Made by a program: the position numbers and the translations under genes. The notes beneath the pieces were generated by a model that was not told the DNA's origin, ran no database searches, and saw only the letters and a program-made list of their open reading frames with translations. Shown piece after piece: positions 8,315 through 15,897 of a stretch of 64,000 bases of DNA; the stretch's first letter is position 1; each line of letters opens with the position of its first letter. The stretch comes from an uncultured Bacteroidales bacterium (GTDB taxonomy: Bacteria; Bacteroidota; Bacteroidia; Bacteroidales; Paludibacteraceae), in assembly GCA_900317745.1 (NCBI GenBank), contig ONHW01000002.1, positions 124,001 to 188,000 of the forward strand, written 5' to 3'.

Positions 8315-10216
8315 ATGAAACGCTATTACTCCATAATCCTTGTATCTATCCTTCTGTATCCGGCGGGGCTGTTCGGTCAGAAAGATTTGCAATCTTTACC
8401 CGAACTGCGCAAGTTCGGTCAGCAGGGGTGGAAGATCCAGCACGCCCACTACAGTTTTGACAGCCTGACAATCTATTTCTCGGCACTTGAGCCGGGTAAG
8501 TCGGATTACGACCTGTACGTCACGCGTTCCCGTGCCGGCATGTGGAACGTGCCTGAGCGGATGTGTGACTCTATCAACACGTCTGCCGACGAGTTGTGGC
8601 CGTCCGTCGCGTCCGACGAGCACCGCCTGTACTTCGTACGTCGCACCGTGGATCCCAAACTGCTCAAGTCCGGGCACTCTGCCCAGGCGCTGACCGACCG
8701 CCTCTATACCAGCGACAATATCCGCGGCGAGTGGCAGCAGGCTGAACCCTCGATGGTTGCCTCCAGCCATGACCTGTCGCCGCTTGTGCTGCCCGACAAC
8801 CAGACGGTGATCTATGCCCGGCAGGAGGTGGAGAAGAAACGCCGCTACTACGCCCTGTTCCACACCCGCTATCTCGGCTACGGTGTATGGACACTGCCCG
8901 TGCGGCTCGACTCGCTCGAGCGGCGCTCGCTGTACGGACCGTACATGCGCCAGCTCGGCGACACCGTTCTGCAGGTGACGGAGATGCAGGAGCAGGAGCG
9001 CGAGAAGAAACAGTTCGACACGATCTATATCAACCGCCAGGTTACCCTGCCGCGCTCCATGCGCTGCGCACCGTACGGCGTGCTGACCGGTGTTGTCACC
9101 GACGAGAACACCGGGCGAGCCATTGAGGCGAACATCCGCCTCTACGACGCCATAACCGCCAACCTGCTCGACGAAGCGCTCACCGATGCCACCACCGGAC
9201 GGTTCCGCGTCGCGCTGCAGCCCTACCGCAAGTACAACATCGACATCACAGCACCCGACTGTAGCCACTACTACCTGAGCATCGACTGTACGAATCCCGA
9301 CTCGCTCACCAACCGCCATGTGCTCGTGCAGATAGCACGTAACCTGAGCATACGCGTCAATACCTACGATGCCGAACTCTATACGCCCGAACCGCCCGAA
9401 CGCGAAGTGATCCGCAACGAGAATACCGGCAAGACCCTGCGCGTACACACCAAGCGCGAGGAACTCGGACGCGTGTACGACCTGCCTATCGGCGAGACCT
9501 ACGCCCTGACGCTCTACCGCCGCGGGTACATCGATACAACGCTGCTGATCAATACGCGACGTGACGTGAGGTTCTCGACCACCGAGTTCGACGTGCCGCT
9601 CAACCCCGTGAAAAAACCGCTGGAGCTCCGGCTCGACAATATCCTCGACAGCACGATCACCGAGGGAACGATACGCCTGCGTAACCGCAACAAACATGAG
9701 ATCATCGATATGCCCTACAACCCGCCCACCACAACTATCATGCTGCGCCAGGAGGACGAGTACGAGATGGTTATACAGAGTCCGGGGCACTTCTTCTTCG
9801 ATACGATCGTCAGTATCCCCGATGGTTACGACCGCCAGCTGTGCGATGTGTCGCTCAAGCCTATTCAGAAAGATATGGTGGTGCAACTCAAGAATATCCA
9901 GTTTGAGAACAACTCCTACGTGCTCACTCCGTCCTCGCACGCCGAGCTCGACAAGGTCGTGCTGCTCATGGAGGCTAACCCCGAACTGAAGATCGAGCTC
10001 TCTGCCCACACCGACGACATAGGCTCCGATGCCTACAACGACCAGCTCTCCTCACGACGCGGAGAGGCTACGATGGAGTATATCGTGCGCAAGGGTATCG
10101 CCCGCTCGCGGCTGACCAGCATAGGCTACGGCAAACGCCGCCCGCTCGTGCCTAACGACAGCGACGAGAACCGCGCTATCAACCGCCGTGTGGAATTCAA
10201 AGTAACCGACTTTTAG
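8315..10216 (+). CDS. OmpA-family protein with beta-propeller and carboxypeptidase-regulatory-like domain
   Basis: A 633-residue envelope protein. The signal peptide is MKRYYSIILVSILLYPAGLFGQ. Residues about 40-230 look like a PD40/TolB-type propeller (SLTIYFSALEPGKSDYDLYVT, DELWPSVASDEHRLYFV, SPLVLPDNQTVIYA). Residues about 250-340 form a carboxypeptidase-regulatory-like beta-sandwich (GVVTDENTGRAIEANIRLYD). The last 110 residues are an OmpA peptidoglycan-binding domain (HTDDIGSDAYNDQLSSRRG and NRAINRRVEFKV). The order propeller-CRD-OmpA matches PorE of the type IX secretion system apart from the missing N-terminal TPR; whether it acts there is inference. The ATG at 8315 was chosen because it begins the signal peptide. 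The next gene follows after 43 nt. Confidence 0.85.
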   Translation: MKRYYSIILVSILLYPAGLFGQKDLQSLPELRKFGQQGWKIQHAHYSFDSLTIYFSALEPGKSDYDLYVTRSRAGMWNVPERMCDSINTSADELWPSVASDEHRLYFVRRTVDPKLLKSGHSAQALTDRLYTSDNIRGEWQQAEPSMVASSHDLSPLVLPDNQTVIYARQEVEKKRRYYALFHTRYLGYGVWTLPVRLDSLERRSLYGPYMRQLGDTVLQVTEMQEQEREKKQFDTIYINRQVTLPRSMRCAPYGVLTGVVTDENTGRAIEANIRLYDAITANLLDEALTDATTGRFRVALQPYRKYNIDITAPDCSHYYLSIDCTNPDSLTNRHVLVQIARNLSIRVNTYDAELYTPEPPEREVIRNENTGKTLRVHTKREELGRVYDLPIGETYALTLYRRGYIDTTLLINTRRDVRFSTTEFDVPLNPVKKPLELRLDNILDSTITEGTIRLRNRNKHEIIDMPYNPPTTTIMLRQEDEYEMVIQSPGHFFFDTIVSIPDGYDRQLCDVSLKPIQKDMVVQLKNIQFENNSYVLTPSSHAELDKVVLLMEANPELKIELSAHTDDIGSDAYNDQLSSRRGEATMEYIVRKGIARSRLTSIGYGKRRPLVPNDSDENRAINRRVEFKVTDF

Positions 10217-10259
10217 ATAATAGACCGCAGCCGCGTTTGGCTGCTCAATCACGAATAGT

Positions 10260-11582
10260 ATGAAACGACATATACTGCTTATCTGCGCCATAGTTGCCGG
10301 TCTGTGCGTTCAGGCGCAGAGCAACGAGCGCTACGAGGATCTGATCAACCGCACCGAGTCGCTGCCGGCGTACCAGGCGATGTATAACCTGCTCGCCTAC
10401 CAGCGTCTGCACCCCGAGCACGCTGCCGTCTATTACCGTCTGGGCGAGGCGGCATATACGCTGCTGCCTGCCAAGGATGCGCTGCACGACTACGGCGAGC
10501 GTGCCGAACTGCTGTACAAAGCAAGGCTGTTCTACGGCAACTGCCTGCACTTCATGGGCGGCAAGCTGCCGCGTGGCGAGGCGTTCCCGACCGTCACACC
10601 TGCCGGCAAAAGGCTCGAATATACCGATGTCGAGACTTACCTGCGCGCACGGCTCGATACCCTCAGCCGCTGGCGTGCCGAGACCGACACCCTGCACGAC
10701 CGCTTCTATAGGATGGTTGACCGCTACGAGGCGTGCAGGCAACTGTTCATGCAGTTCATGGAGAAGTATCCGTCCGAGAAACTTGCGCACCTCTGCTTCA
10801 CGTCCGACGACCGAGACGCACTGCAGCAGCTCGGCGCACTCAATGCCGAGTTCGAGCAGCAGAGGCAACTGTTCATCCAGGCACTGACCGCCTCGCCCGT
10901 GCCGCACTATGCACCGCAGTTCCGATTCGTGCCGATCACTGCCTACCGGCTCGACGGACTGACCTCCTCCGACTTCCTCGCCAACGATATACCGCTCTGG
11001 GATTACAAGAACTGGACCGACGCGTTCATCTATGTGCAGCAGCACACCTACCTCGCATTCATGCGCGAGCTCGTGCAGGAGTTCCGCACGCTCGATCATG
11101 GTGCCGAACGTTTCCGTCAGGGGCTGTCGGTGCAGCTCGAGCCCGACAAACGTCTGCCTAACCGCATCGAGCGTTACGACTACAAGTCACCCGTTGCCAC
11201 GTTCATCCGTCTGCAGCAACTCGTTGCCGCTACCGTCTTGCAGGCGCAGGACAGCCTCACCACTGCCGAGCAGATCACCGACTCCGACCTCTCACTGCGT
11301 ATCACGGCTAATGTCGAGGCGCAGCGGCGGCTCGCCGAGGCGCAGACCTACCTGCGTACACTGCAGCGCACCGCCGACGAGAGCACGGAACGGAAGTTCG
11401 CGTTCTTCCTGCGCGAGACAGGCTTATATACCGTCCGGCAGATGCTCACGTATGCCGAGCAGGCGGTTAACTTCCAACTCGAACTCACACATCAGATCGA
11501 CGAGCAGCTGCAGGATTATGCCAACCTCTATCCCAAGCAGTTTGAGGATGTAGATATCTCCGACGACCAACCTGCCGAATAA
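10260..11582 (+). CDS. Secreted protein of unknown function, partner of the OmpA-family gene
   Basis: A 440-residue protein with a clear signal peptide (MKRHILLICAIVAGLCVQAQ). I do not recognise the family. It is mostly helical, with one TPR-like stretch near the N-terminus (HAAVYYRLGEAAYTLLPAKDAL), two Gln/Glu-rich helices (QQLGALNAEFEQQRQLFIQAL; NVEAQRRLAEAQTYLRTLQ) and an acidic end (DVDISDDQPAE). There are no cysteine pairs or catalytic motifs that I can name. It follows the OmpA-family gene by 43 nt in the same direction and is probably co-transcribed, suggesting a periplasmic partner of that peptidoglycan-bound protein. Confidence 0.7.
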   Translation: MKRHILLICAIVAGLCVQAQSNERYEDLINRTESLPAYQAMYNLLAYQRLHPEHAAVYYRLGEAAYTLLPAKDALHDYGERAELLYKARLFYGNCLHFMGGKLPRGEAFPTVTPAGKRLEYTDVETYLRARLDTLSRWRAETDTLHDRFYRMVDRYEACRQLFMQFMEKYPSEKLAHLCFTSDDRDALQQLGALNAEFEQQRQLFIQALTASPVPHYAPQFRFVPITAYRLDGLTSSDFLANDIPLWDYKNWTDAFIYVQQHTYLAFMRELVQEFRTLDHGAERFRQGLSVQLEPDKRLPNRIERYDYKSPVATFIRLQQLVAATVLQAQDSLTTAEQITDSDLSLRITANVEAQRRLAEAQTYLRTLQRTADESTERKFAFFLRETGLYTVRQMLTYAEQAVNFQLELTHQIDEQLQDYANLYPKQFEDVDISDDQPAE

Positions 11583-11655
11583 TCTGAATCCTGAATTCTG
11601 AATACTGAACACTGAATTCTGAATACTGAATGCTGAACACTGAATACTGCGTTTT
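11583..11655. repeat. Tandem imperfect tgaatactgaacac words
   Basis: After the stop codon the spacer repeats ctgaat(t/a)ctgaatactgaacac units about six times. It is not coding, and frames through it carry stops. It is one of several spacers here built from a reiterated short word. Confidence 0.8.
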
Positions 11656-11742
11656 GCATGCTTGATTTGTCAAAATACTGATTTTTGTACCGCAAACTAC
11701 GCCTGCAACCGCGCATAATTTGCATATTTGCTAAATTTGTCG

Positions 11743-11750
11743 TACTTTTG
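11743..11750 (+). promoter_or_regulatory. Promoter of tRNA-Phe
   Basis: TACTTTTG with TTTG at 11719-11722 (20-nt gap), about 54 nt before the tRNA 5' end. Confidence 0.7.
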
Positions 11751-11803
11751 CATCCGCTTTTCGTCGCAGCGCGATATCCGATAGCGCGATTTGCCGAACG
11801 CGA

Positions 11804-11876
11804 GGTGCCATAGCTCAGTTGGTAGAGCAAAGGACTGAAAATCCTTGTGTCACTGGTTCGATTCCCGTTGGCACCA
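11804..11876 (+). tRNA. tRNA-Phe (GAA)
   Basis: A 73-nt cloverleaf. The acceptor stem is GGTGCCA/TGGCACC with discriminator A. The D arm is GCTCAGTTGGTAGAGC. The anticodon stem AAGGA/TCCTT has loop CTGAAAA, giving anticodon GAA. The T arm has loop TTCGATT. CCA is not encoded. One T-stem pair is a T-C mismatch (ACTGG against CCCGT). The gene has its own promoter and is followed by a strong terminator. Confidence 0.95.
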
Positions 11877-11877
11877 C

Positions 11878-11907
11878 AAAAAGAGACTCGCAAGAGCCTC
11901 TTTTTTT
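11878..11907 (+). terminator. Terminator of tRNA-Phe
   Basis: The hairpin AAGAGaCTC-gcaa-GAGcCTCTT is followed by seven T residues directly after the tRNA. Confidence 0.85.
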
Positions 11908-12240
11908 GTGCGTGTGCAAGTAGTGGAACACTCCCTGATTTCTTATGCTTTTACGCTACGGCTGTAATCCGGATGGACAATTTGGCACAAAAGTGGACAA
12001 TTTGGCACAACGGGCAGCCAAGTTGACAGAACACAAACACGCAATCAGGCATTTTGCCACCACGGCACAGATCTTGCACCACGTATAGTGAACACGTTCA
12101 ACAACGTGAGCCTGCCAGGCAAGCATAACACCTACTGCAACAGGTTACGCAACAACGCGAAATGTTTAACCTCGGGGTCGATACCGTAACACGGCAACAC
12201 AACCGCAACAGTACAGCCCCATAATTTAGGAGAAAAGATT
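11908..12240. other. Non-coding stretch upstream of hsp20 with a 17-bp direct repeat
   Basis: I see no convincing gene here. TGGACAATTTGGCACAA occurs at 11974-11990 and again at 11994-12010, a 20-bp period. There is no TAnnTTTG box before hsp20, so its promoter is of a different type or not recognisable. A purine-rich GGAG lies 8-12 nt before the hsp20 ATG, an unusually good Shine-Dalgarno site for this phylum. Confidence 0.6.
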
Positions 12241-12669
12241 ATGACACCTGCAATGTATCGTAGAAACGGATGGTTCCCGACAGTTTTTGACGAGTTCTTT
12301 AACAACGACCTGATGAACAGCATTAGCACCACAGCACCTGCTGTTAACGTCAAGGAAAACAACCACGCGTATATCGTTGAACTCGCTGCGCCGGGCGTAA
12401 AGAAAGAGTACTGCCGCGTACACGTGGATGATGAGCACAACCTCTGCGTGGCTATCGAGAACAAGTTCGAGCACAAGGAGGAAGACAAGAATTCCCACTA
12501 CCTGCGCCGCGAGTTCTCCTACACGAACTTCGAACAGCGTTACACCCTGCCCGAGGATGTTGATGAGGAGCATATCAACGCCAAGGTTGAGGATGGTATC
12601 CTGACAGTCGAACTGCCCAAACTGCAGAAAGTTCAAGGCAAGACAACTCGGCAGATTGATATCCAATGA
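12241..12669 (+). CDS. Small heat-shock protein (Hsp20/alpha-crystallin family)
   Basis: A 142-residue ATP-independent holdase chaperone. The short N-terminal arm (PTVFDEFFNNDLMN) matches bacterial Hsp20 proteins. The alpha-crystallin domain begins at APAVNVKENNHAYIVELAAPGVKKE (about 33) and ends with the family signature VEDGILTVELPK. A basic tail, RQIDIQ, follows. It binds partly unfolded proteins in the cytoplasm. It is monocistronic, with a good ribosome-binding site and a perfect hairpin terminator after the stop. Without a standard -7 box, its expression is probably stress-controlled (inference). Confidence 0.93.
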   Translation: MTPAMYRRNGWFPTVFDEFFNNDLMNSISTTAPAVNVKENNHAYIVELAAPGVKKEYCRVHVDDEHNLCVAIENKFEHKEEDKNSHYLRREFSYTNFEQRYTLPEDVDEEHINAKVEDGILTVELPKLQKVQGKTTRQIDIQ

Positions 12670-12716
12670 TAGTTTAGCGTTGAGCGTTTAGTGTTGAGCG
12701 TTTAACGTTGAGGCAG
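12670..12716. repeat. Reiterated gttgagcgttta word
   Basis: Three to four imperfect copies of the 12-mer gttgagcgttta (one as gttgaggcag) lie between the hsp20 stop and its terminator. Non-coding. Confidence 0.7.
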
Positions 12717-12753
12717 AAAAAATGGTGTGCCGGTTATGACACACCATTTTTTT
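12717..12753 (+). terminator. Terminator of hsp20
   Basis: A perfect stem AAAAAATGGTGTG / CACACCATTTTTTT with a 10-nt loop. It can work in both orientations. Confidence 0.9.
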
Positions 12754-12772
12754 GTTGTCCCGTGCAGACAAA

Positions 12773-12842
12773 CTTTCGACTATCGACTATCGACTATCGA
12801 CTTTCGACTTTCGACTTTCGACTTTCGACTTTCGACTTTCGA
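12773..12842. repeat. Heptamer microsatellite (CTATCGA)3 then (CTTTCGA)n
   Basis: About ten uninterrupted 7-bp units. Read on either strand this heptamer has no stop codon in any frame, so it can pass through reading frames. On the minus strand it extends the reading frame of the adjacent phosphatase remnant as SRKSKVE repeats. Confidence 0.95.
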
Positions 12843-13011
12843 CCAGGGCTTGGCGGATCTTCGGCACAAGGTCGGTGTTATCCATCCAGCCGGTGAACTG
12901 CTCGGCACCCGGACCGATAGCAAAAACCGGCACGGCAGCACCCGTATGACCGTAGTTCGTCCAGCCGAGTTTAGCCTTGTAGTTCAGTATGCAGATCCTT
13001 GTACATCGTGC
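12843..13011 (-). pseudogene. Remnant of an alkaline phosphatase 3' end
   Basis: Bases 12872-12990 are identical to 18633-18751 in the intact alkaline phosphatase gene except at one position (118/119), and 12992-13011 match again after a 14-bp deletion. The encoded fragment (LNYKAKLGWTNYGHTGAAVP, then VFAIGPGAEQFTGWMDNT) is the C-terminal end of that enzyme. Its last residues differ (DLVPKIRQAL rather than EIAPKIMKAV) and run into the heptamer repeat. It has no start, lacks about 90% of the gene and is frameshifted by the deletion. It lies on the far side of the galactan-utilisation genes from the intact copy and in the same orientation. Confidence 0.9.
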
Positions 13012-14270
13012 AGGCGTATGGCATCCAATATAGGTAGTGCTTTGCCTTCGTAATCGAACCATGTGGTGTTACCTACATCGTTGTTGCCGTCCTCGACCCA
13101 TCCGATAGGCAGCCATTGGCCGTCGTGCTTCTGCTCTACGAGAATTGGATCCCAATATAAGTACCCGAGTATATGTTCGTCGGCATCAATCACGCTGTGC
13201 ATCTGCTCAATGAACCTGCGCTGTCCTTCGGGTGTTGCCTCGTTGTAACTGCCGTTGAGGTGTAGCTGCCCCTCATAATCGCCGCCGTAGCGTTCTGCCG
13301 GACGGTACTGAGTCCACGCATAACCTATTTCCATGATTAGCACGGGTTTGTGAAAGGCTTCCCAAATCTGTTTTGCCCATTCGCCCATCGTGGCAGGTGT
13401 ATCATCCTCGGCTTTCTGTTCGTGCGCCCAATAGGGGTAATACGAACCAGCAATCACATCGAAGTCTGCCGGATTAATCATCGGCAGTAGCCACTTGTAC
13501 GCCTGCATGTTCTGCGCATGTGCGCCATTCAGATGGATAGCGATCTGCGCTTCGGGCGCAACCTCGCGTATGGCTTTGGCTGCGCTGCCGAACAATCGGC
13601 GCATACCTGCCTCGTTGCTGTAATGACCACCGTAGGGAACAGCTGTCTCGGGGTGATACACATCGCCGTCCATGTACGTGTAGCCGAACAAGATTCCTCC
13701 GTTCGACTCGTTGCCTATCGACACAATCTCGGGCAACGTGTTCTGCGCCTGCATCAGCTGCATAAAGCTGCTCACAAAAGCATACACGCTGTCCGCAAGC
13801 ACCTCGTTGTCGGTTATATGCGCCCAGTTGGCAGGAATGAGTTGCAGTCCGGCATGCGACCAGAAGTCGCTCAAGTGAAACGTCAGACAGATCTGCATTC
13901 CGTGTGCTTTGGCACGGCGTGCAAGACTAAGTATATCCTCCTGCCCTTGATAGCCGCCTGCAGGGCGACCGGCCTCAGGTGATATAACGGTGCGGAAGCG
14001 GTACATATCGTTGCCTTCACGATACTCCACCGGCGTGCCGGGGTTATTGTACAGCCGCAGTCGCACACAATTCACACCTTGTGACTGAAGCAGATCCAGT
14101 ACATCGGGATAGACTGTGCCTTGCGCATCGGCAAACTGCACTCCGCTGTTTTCCAGATAGGTGAGCGAACTGATATCTCCTCCGCGCAGAAACTCGCGGG
14201 CAGGAGTCTTCTTCTGCGTGCATGAGGTACACACGAGCAAGATAGATAAGAAGAAATAGATATGTTTCAT
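12984..14270 (-). CDS. Arabinogalactan endo-beta-1,4-galactanase (GH53), lipoprotein
   Basis: A 428-residue glycoside hydrolase of family 53. The lipoprotein signal is MKHIYFFLSILLVCTSC. The TIM barrel begins FLRGGDISSLTYLE, with DLLQSQGVNCVRLRLYNNP following. The acid/base Glu is in SIGNESNGG (about 188) and the nucleophile Glu in LIMEIGYAW (about 314). It cleaves beta-1,4-galactan side chains of pectin at the cell surface. The ATG at 14270 is preferred because it starts the signal peptide. The final residues HDVQGSAY and the stop codon come from the adjacent phosphatase remnant read out of frame, so the native 3' end has been replaced. It is the last gene of the susC-susD-GH53 unit. Confidence 0.93.
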   Translation of the reverse strand: MKHIYFFLSILLVCTSCTQKKTPAREFLRGGDISSLTYLENSGVQFADAQGTVYPDVLDLLQSQGVNCVRLRLYNNPGTPVEYREGNDMYRFRTVISPEAGRPAGGYQGQEDILSLARRAKAHGMQICLTFHLSDFWSHAGLQLIPANWAHITDNEVLADSVYAFVSSFMQLMQAQNTLPEIVSIGNESNGGILFGYTYMDGDVYHPETAVPYGGHYSNEAGMRRLFGSAAKAIREVAPEAQIAIHLNGAHAQNMQAYKWLLPMINPADFDVIAGSYYPYWAHEQKAEDDTPATMGEWAKQIWEAFHKPVLIMEIGYAWTQYRPAERYGGDYEGQLHLNGSYNEATPEGQRRFIEQMHSVIDADEHILGYLYWDPILVEQKHDGQWLPIGWVEDGNNDVGNTTWFDYEGKALPILDAIRLHDVQGSAY

Positions 14271-14307
14271 GGCTGATAGCATTTGCTAATAGTCAATAGT
14301 CAATTCG

Positions 14308-15846
14308 TTAGGGCGTATACCCTTCGTTCTGTTTCCATTGCGGATGCATGGTTATCAGCTCGGCGGGTATAGGGAAGACGGTCGTACATCCCTTCCATTT
14401 GCCGAAGCGGATCATATCATTTCGGTGCCAACCTTCCCACATCAGTTCGCGCCATCGCTCGTGATAAATGTCCTCCAGCGTAGGTGCAACTGTCAGCAGT
14501 TTGCTGCTCACGCGGTCGCGAACTTGGTTAAGCGGTTCGCTGCCGTCGCGCCCGAGGCGTGTGAGCGCCTCTGCAGCCATCAGCAGCACATCGGCGTAGC
14601 GGAAGAGCACGATATCGTTTGTTCCTATTGTGGCATCCAGAATGCCGTTAGGATCATGCTCATACTTATGCAGTCGTGCACCGGCGTTCTTCTCGTAGGG
14701 CGAACCTGTCAGGTCAGGTGCAATCTTGTCGGCGTGATACACCAGCGGCGTCACGCCGTCCTCAGCATAGACGACACCGTCATTGGCGTACACAGTGTCG
14801 TAATAGAAGTACAGATCGAATCGCAGATCCTGCTCCTCGGTGCCATAGCCGAACACCTGCAAGGTCTGCAACGTGGCGGAAGCTCCGTTCTCACCGCCTA
14901 TACCCAAGGCTGCTGCGTGGTTGTAGTGCGCAGAGCGATGGAAGTAATTGTAGCGCGCTGAGTAGATCCCTACTTCTCGGGGTATTGTGAAGATGTTCTC
15001 TACCGACTGCTCGTTGTTCAGGCAGAAGTTACTGAATAATGCCGGTTCGAGAGTATAGCTCGTACTCAACCTGTCGGCGCACACTAATACTGAATCGTAC
15101 AATGCGGTATTCACTTCGCCGGTATAGACGGGGTGATTGATGTATAACTTCATCAGCACGAACTGTGCCACATAATACGTCATGCGCCCGTAATACTCGT
15201 TTTCGGGAATTTGTGATTTCTCTCTGCTCAATAGTGGCATCGTTTGCTGTAGCTCGTCAACGGCATACTGCCACACCTCTTTTCGTTCGGCCAGAGTCAG
15301 GCTGTCGGAGGGTATACCCGAGCGCGTGACGATAGGTACTCGCCCGTACATATCTACCAGATAGAAGTAGTACATCGCCTTCAGTGCGCGCAGTTCGGCC
15401 CGCAGTTCGTTAAGTTCCTCCGGATCGGCGTCAGGCAGCTGATAGCGGTCGATACGATCTATGCCGTGCACGCACAGCATAACGACTTTGAACAGGTAAT
15501 CCCATGTGTCGCGTATCGAACTGTCATCTGCCGTCCACGTATGTTCGCGCAGGCTGTGCCAGTAACCACCATCGTACCAGTCGCCGCCACGCGTGGGGAT
15601 GATCTGCTCATCTGTGGTCAGTGAGTTCAAGTCATATACGCCGCGACCTGTGCCTTGTAGTCCCTGCGAATCGCTGTTTCCGCCTATATAATGATAGACG
15701 GACAGCACAGCATTCTGTCTGAGTGCACTCATCGAACCGAACGCCTCTTGCTCAGTCAGTGCTGAACTTGGGTCTTCCTCGATAAACGAGCAACCCACAA
15801 GCACCGCTGCTGCAATTATTAGTATGTACTGATGTATGTTTCTCAT
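14308..15846 (-). CDS. SusD-family surface glycan-binding lipoprotein
   Basis: A 512-residue RagB/SusD-type protein. The lipoprotein signal is MRNIHQYILIIAAAVLVGC, followed by the typical SFIEEDPSSALTEQEAFGS. Internal SusD features include ELRALKAMYYFYLVDMYGRVPIV, and the C-terminal region has NDIVLFRYADVLLMAAEAL and YHERWRELMWEGWHRNDMIRFG. It captures oligosaccharides and hands them to the SusC channel in the outer membrane. The frame is open 16 codons upstream, but the ATG at 15846 starts the signal peptide. It follows susC by 51 nt. With GH53 next to it, the likely ligand is beta-1,4-galactan. Confidence 0.93.
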   Translation of the reverse strand: MRNIHQYILIIAAAVLVGCSFIEEDPSSALTEQEAFGSMSALRQNAVLSVYHYIGGNSDSQGLQGTGRGVYDLNSLTTDEQIIPTRGGDWYDGGYWHSLREHTWTADDSSIRDTWDYLFKVVMLCVHGIDRIDRYQLPDADPEELNELRAELRALKAMYYFYLVDMYGRVPIVTRSGIPSDSLTLAERKEVWQYAVDELQQTMPLLSREKSQIPENEYYGRMTYYVAQFVLMKLYINHPVYTGEVNTALYDSVLVCADRLSTSYTLEPALFSNFCLNNEQSVENIFTIPREVGIYSARYNYFHRSAHYNHAAALGIGGENGASATLQTLQVFGYGTEEQDLRFDLYFYYDTVYANDGVVYAEDGVTPLVYHADKIAPDLTGSPYEKNAGARLHKYEHDPNGILDATIGTNDIVLFRYADVLLMAAEALTRLGRDGSEPLNQVRDRVSSKLLTVAPTLEDIYHERWRELMWEGWHRNDMIRFGKWKGCTTVFPIPAELITMHPQWKQNEGYTP

Positions 15847-15897
15847 TGCTTTTGAACGAATTGATTGCGCAGTCAGGCGCACCCGACCTTTCACCTT

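Noticed and set aside
11528-11893. A 121-codon minus-strand frame antisense to tRNA-Phe
   Set aside because: It is the common false frame opposite a tRNA gene and runs through the repeat spacer.
11981-12010. TTGGCAC words upstream of hsp20 as sigma-54 promoters
   Set aside because: The sigma-54 -12 element TTGCA is not present at the right distance after either TGGCAC, and the words are simply part of the 17-bp direct repeat.
12787-13062. A possible small gene containing the phosphatase C-terminus
   Set aside because: It is open only because the heptamer has no stops. It lacks a signal peptide and the catalytic domain, and the 14-bp deletion puts its upstream part out of frame, so it is a remnant.
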